The position numbers and the translations under genes are program-made. The notes below the pieces were generated by a model. The model saw only the letters and a program-made list of their open reading frames with translations. It did no database searches and had not been told where the DNA came from. Positions 61,194 through 64,000 of a stretch of 64,000 bases of DNA are shown here, in pieces (position 1 is the first letter of the stretch; the number at the start of each line of letters is the position of its first letter). The DNA comes from Soonwooa buanensis (GTDB taxonomy: Bacteria > Bacteroidota > Bacteroidia > Flavobacteriales > Weeksellaceae): assembly GCF_900167905.1 (NCBI RefSeq), contig NZ_FUYZ01000005.1:124001-188000 (forward strand), read 5' to 3'.

Positions 61194-62261
61194 ATGAAAT
61201 ATCTAATCCTTTTAGCTTTTGCATCGATAAGTCTATATGCACAAGAAACGCAATTAACAGATGCGTTAGCAACTAAGTTATCCGAGATGCCTTTGAAATG
61301 CATTGAGCAAGAATATCCAAATAAGACTGCTCATATTATCAACTCTTTACAAGAAGTTAGCTTGTCACCAAAAGATCTGCATCCTTCTTTTTATGGTTGT
61401 TTTGACTGGCATAGCTCTGTTCATGGTCATTGGATGTTGTTGAAAATTTTAAAAGAAAAACCAAATCTTGCGCAATCTTGGCGTATTACAAAGATTTTAG
61501 ACAAAAGTTTCAATGCCGAATCTCTTAAAAAGGAAGCACAATATTTTACTAAATATGATCTCGCAAAAAACTTTGAAAGAACCTATGGTTGGGCTTGGAT
61601 CCTGAAGCTTGATGAAGAATTAGCCACTTGGGATACACCACAAGCTAAGACTTGGCATCAAAATATGAAACCTCTTACAGATGAGATTTTGCGAATGTGG
61701 AAAGATTATCTTCCTAAACAGACTTATCCTAACAGAACAGGCGTTCATCCCAATTCTGCTTTTGCAATAGGTTTTGCCATCGATTGGGCGAGAAAAATTG
61801 GCGATAAAGATTTTGAAAATCAATTGATACAAAAGGCTAAAAGTTTTTATTTAAAAGATGAAAAAACGCCTGCCTATCTAGAGCCAGATGGTTCGGACTT
61901 TTTCTCTCCAAGTTTGGAAATAGCCGATCTTATGCGTCGTGTGCTTTCTCAAAAAGATTTTGAAAATTGGTTGGATCAATTTTATGATAAGAGAAGTCTC
62001 GAAAATATTTCTCAAATACCAGTTGTAAGCGATTTGTCAGATTATCAAACGGTACATTTGGTGGGTTTATCTTTTAGTAAAGCTTGGTGTATGAAGGGGA
62101 TTTCCAGAGCTTTATCTAATAGTCATCCACTTAAAAAACAATTTGAAGATACAGCGGAACATTTCTTAAAAAACGGAATGCCTTTAATGTTTAGTAGTAA
62201 TTATGGCGGAGATCATTGGTTAGCTAGTTTTGCAGTTTTTGCTATTTCAAATGTAGATTAA
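61194..62261 (+). CDS. DUF2891 domain protein, secreted
   Basis: 355 residues. Signal peptide ends SLYAQE. The rest is mainly helical, like an alpha/alpha toroid, with WHSSVHGHWML (near 73-83), RTYGWAWILKL, HPNSAFAIGFAIDWAR and LEPDGSDFFSPSLE, all diagnostic for DUF2891. The aromatic and acidic clusters resemble glycoside-hydrolase-like active sites, but no activity is established for the family. Confidence 0.88.
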   Translation: MKYLILLAFASISLYAQETQLTDALATKLSEMPLKCIEQEYPNKTAHIINSLQEVSLSPKDLHPSFYGCFDWHSSVHGHWMLLKILKEKPNLAQSWRITKILDKSFNAESLKKEAQYFTKYDLAKNFERTYGWAWILKLDEELATWDTPQAKTWHQNMKPLTDEILRMWKDYLPKQTYPNRTGVHPNSAFAIGFAIDWARKIGDKDFENQLIQKAKSFYLKDEKTPAYLEPDGSDFFSPSLEIADLMRRVLSQKDFENWLDQFYDKRSLENISQIPVVSDLSDYQTVHLVGLSFSKAWCMKGISRALSNSHPLKKQFEDTAEHFLKNGMPLMFSSNYGGDHWLASFAVFAISNVD

Positions 62262-62302
62262 TTTTATTTTTTGCTATATTATTTCTATATTTACCGAAAA
62301 AG

Positions 62303-62764
62303 ATGAAAATATTTACAACAATAGCAATTGGATTGTCTTTAATGTCATGTAATGGCACTTCTAGCATGCATGCGCAAAAAGGTAAAACAATGCAGAAAGT
62401 AGAATATACAGAAGAGCGTAGGTTGAACAAAGATTTTGATTCGAAAGAAATTTTTGCATTATCAACAATGGATGAAGTTACAAATCTCTATGGTAAACTG
62501 CAAGATCCACAATTCAAACGTTCTGCACCTATTCCTATTATAGAAGCTGGTGAAAGTCTATTAGTTGTAAAGCCAAAGGCAAGTTCTGCAACAGATTACT
62601 CAGATATTGAAATCGAAAGTATTCAAAAAGATGAAAAAAATATTATTGTAAAATATAAAAAAATTGAAAACTGGGAATATAAGGAAGCAAAACAAACGCA
62701 TCCTGTTTTAATTTTAAAAATTGAAAGTAGTCCTAAAAATTTAATTTTAGAAAAAATAAAATAA
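62303..62764 (+). CDS. Small lipoprotein, unknown
   Basis: 153 residues. Lipoprotein signal MKIFTTIAIGLSLMSC (lipobox LMSC, Cys16). The mature part is short, lysine-rich and contains no known motif. It follows the DUF2891 gene by 41 bases with no terminator between and precedes the metalloprotease by 22 bases, so the three may form one transcript. Confidence 0.65.
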   Translation: MKIFTTIAIGLSLMSCNGTSSMHAQKGKTMQKVEYTEERRLNKDFDSKEIFALSTMDEVTNLYGKLQDPQFKRSAPIPIIEAGESLLVVKPKASSATDYSDIEIESIQKDEKNIIVKYKKIENWEYKEAKQTHPVLILKIESSPKNLILEKIK

Positions 62765-62786
62765 TATAATCGCAAAATAAATTTTA

Positions 62787-64000
62787 ATGAAATCAAAATT
62801 ATTATTGGGGTTAGGGGTAACTCTAATGTCTACTGGAGCTTTCTACGCTCAACAAAATTCTTGGATGAACATTGCTACAAAGAATGTGTCTAATGCAAGA
62901 GAAAGATCAATTACTGTAACAGACTACAAATTGTTAAGCCTTAACAATTCTCAGTTTGAAGCGCAGTTATCAGCTATCGGAAAAAACTCAGGGAAAACAT
63001 TAATGAAGTTCCCTAATGAGCAAGGTACTACAGATACTTTTGAAGTGATAGAATCTTCTACAATGCACCCAGATCTACAAGCAAAATATGCTGATGTTAG
63101 ATCTTTCACAGGGGTTAAAGTTGGAGATCCTTTAACGAGAATTACCTTTACTTATGATCCATATTTTGGACTTAATGCAAGTGTAAGAAGTGGAAAAGGT
63201 ATCTATTATGTAGATTCTTACTCTAAGGATAACAAAATCTACATGATGTATAATCGTAAGAATGCATCTTCGGAACGTAATTTTAACTGTCTTTTTGATG
63301 AGCACGGCGAAAAAGAAATCCATCAAACAATGGAAAATGCTAGTCAAAGCAAAACAGTTAAAGACGGTCAAATGCGTAAGTATAGACTCGCTTTGGCTAC
63401 TGCTGTAGAATACACATCATATACAGCAAATGCAGCTGGAGTTGGTAATGGAACTGACGCTGAGAAGAAAACAGCAGTTATGGCAGCTCTTAACTTAACA
63501 GTTAATAGACTTAACGAAGTATATGGTAACGATCTATCTGTTAAGCTAGAATTAGTGCCTAATAACGATTTGTTAATATTTATCGATTCGGATAATTATA
63601 ATCCATTAAGTGCATCTTCTATGTTAGGGGCTAACCAAACGGCTGTTGATAACTTAATTGGAAAACCAAATTACGATATTGGTCACGTATATTTCCAAGC
63701 ACAACAAGGAAATGACAATGGTGTAGCTTATCTTCGATCTGTTTGTAATAACAATTTGAAAGCAGGTGGGGTAACGGGTTCTGCAAATCCTGTGGGTGAT
63801 CCTTTTGTTATTGACTATGTTGCACACGAAATGGGGCACCAGTTTGGAGCTAACCATACACAAAACAATAATTGTAACAGAAATGATGGTACTTCGATAG
63901 AGCCAGGTAGTGCTAGTACTATTATGGGCTATGCAGGTATTTGTTCGCCAAATGTACAAGGTAATAGTGATGCTTACTTCCACTCTGTGAGTATAAGAGA
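62787..64000 (+). CDS. Reprolysin-type zinc metalloprotease, secreted (5' part)
   Basis: ATG 62787 opens a frame that remains open to the window end (404 codons seen). Signal peptide MKSKLLLGLGVTLMSTGAFYAQ. An N-terminal propeptide-like region is followed by the catalytic domain: zinc site HEMGHQFGANHT (HExxHxxGxxH, near 350-361) and the Met-turn IMGYAGIC about 30 residues later, the metzincin arrangement. Flavobacterial relatives usually end in a T9SS sorting domain, which would lie beyond this window. Likely an extracellular protease. Confidence 0.93.
   Translation, partial: MKSKLLLGLGVTLMSTGAFYAQQNSWMNIATKNVSNARERSITVTDYKLLSLNNSQFEAQLSAIGKNSGKTLMKFPNEQGTTDTFEVIESSTMHPDLQAKYADVRSFTGVKVGDPLTRITFTYDPYFGLNASVRSGKGIYYVDSYSKDNKIYMMYNRKNASSERNFNCLFDEHGEKEIHQTMENASQSKTVKDGQMRKYRLALATAVEYTSYTANAAGVGNGTDAEKKTAVMAALNLTVNRLNEVYGNDLSVKLELVPNNDLLIFIDSDNYNPLSASSMLGANQTAVDNLIGKPNYDIGHVYFQAQQGNDNGVAYLRSVCNNNLKAGGVTGSANPVGDPFVIDYVAHEMGHQFGANHTQNNNCNRNDGTSIEPGSASTIMGYAGICSPNVQGNSDAYFHSVSIR

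Overview
The window is chromosomal DNA from an AT-rich member of the Flavobacteriia, most likely a Chryseobacterium/Epilithonimonas-type organism of the Weeksellaceae. Support: type IX secretion (T9SS) C-terminal sorting domains on secreted proteins, flavobacterial -7 elements of the form TAnnTTTG, few Shine-Dalgarno sites, families largely restricted to Bacteroidetes (DUF5606, DUF5723, S46 dipeptidyl-peptidase), and the characteristic extragenic repeats of this group. The taxonomic call is inference from family content; no rRNA is present.

Layout. 1-5.3 kb: end of a dipeptidase E gene, then small hydrolase and unknown genes. 5.3-15 kb: a minus-strand run with MutS2, a T9SS-secreted M1 aminopeptidase, a PBP4-type D-Ala-D-Ala carboxypeptidase, PriA and an AEC transporter. 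14.9-15.7 kb: a repeat-rich gap (heptamer repeats, a palindromic unit, and a structured element resembling the Flavo-1 RNA family). 15.7-25.4 kb: an ABC-2 exporter, a beta-barrel-like protein, a GNAT enzyme, a polysaccharide deacetylase, an S46 peptidase of the DPP11 type and DNA polymerase IV. 26.3-28.8 kb: a YceI / porin / YceI-like cluster. 29.3-32.4 kb: a second DNA polymerase III alpha-type gene broken by one in-frame TGA. 32.5-43.0 kb: a complete potassium-uptake (Kdp) locus. A sigma-54 NtrC-type regulator is followed by four very small membrane ORFs (one is KdpF), kdpA, kdpB, kdpC, a porin, a stand-alone KdpD sensor-domain protein and a separate histidine kinase. 43.1 kb: tRNA-Leu(CAA). 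43.3-51.6 kb: housekeeping genes (MBL hydrolase, GAF/fRMsr-like protein, peptide deformylase, RuvX) and an ECF sigma factor with a membrane partner. 51.7-64 kb: lipoproteins, a MITE-like element, a secreted thiol peroxidase, HdeD-like and DinB-like proteins, two tandem long-chain acyl-CoA synthetases next to an acyl-CoA dehydrogenase, and the start of a reprolysin-type metalloprotease running off the window.

How the genes work together. The Kdp locus is the clearest functional unit. Outer-membrane porin, inner-membrane P-type pump, sensor and transcription factor are all encoded together, but the canonical KdpD is split into two proteins and KdpE is replaced by a sigma-54 activator. The 55.8-60.7 kb genes form a fatty-acid activation and beta-oxidation neighbourhood. 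The two error-prone polymerase-type genes (24.2 and 29.3 kb) suggest a former SOS mutagenesis pair; the broken dnaE copy may be inactive. Many convergent gene ends share perfect intrinsic terminators. No CRISPR array, prophage or intact insertion sequence is visible.
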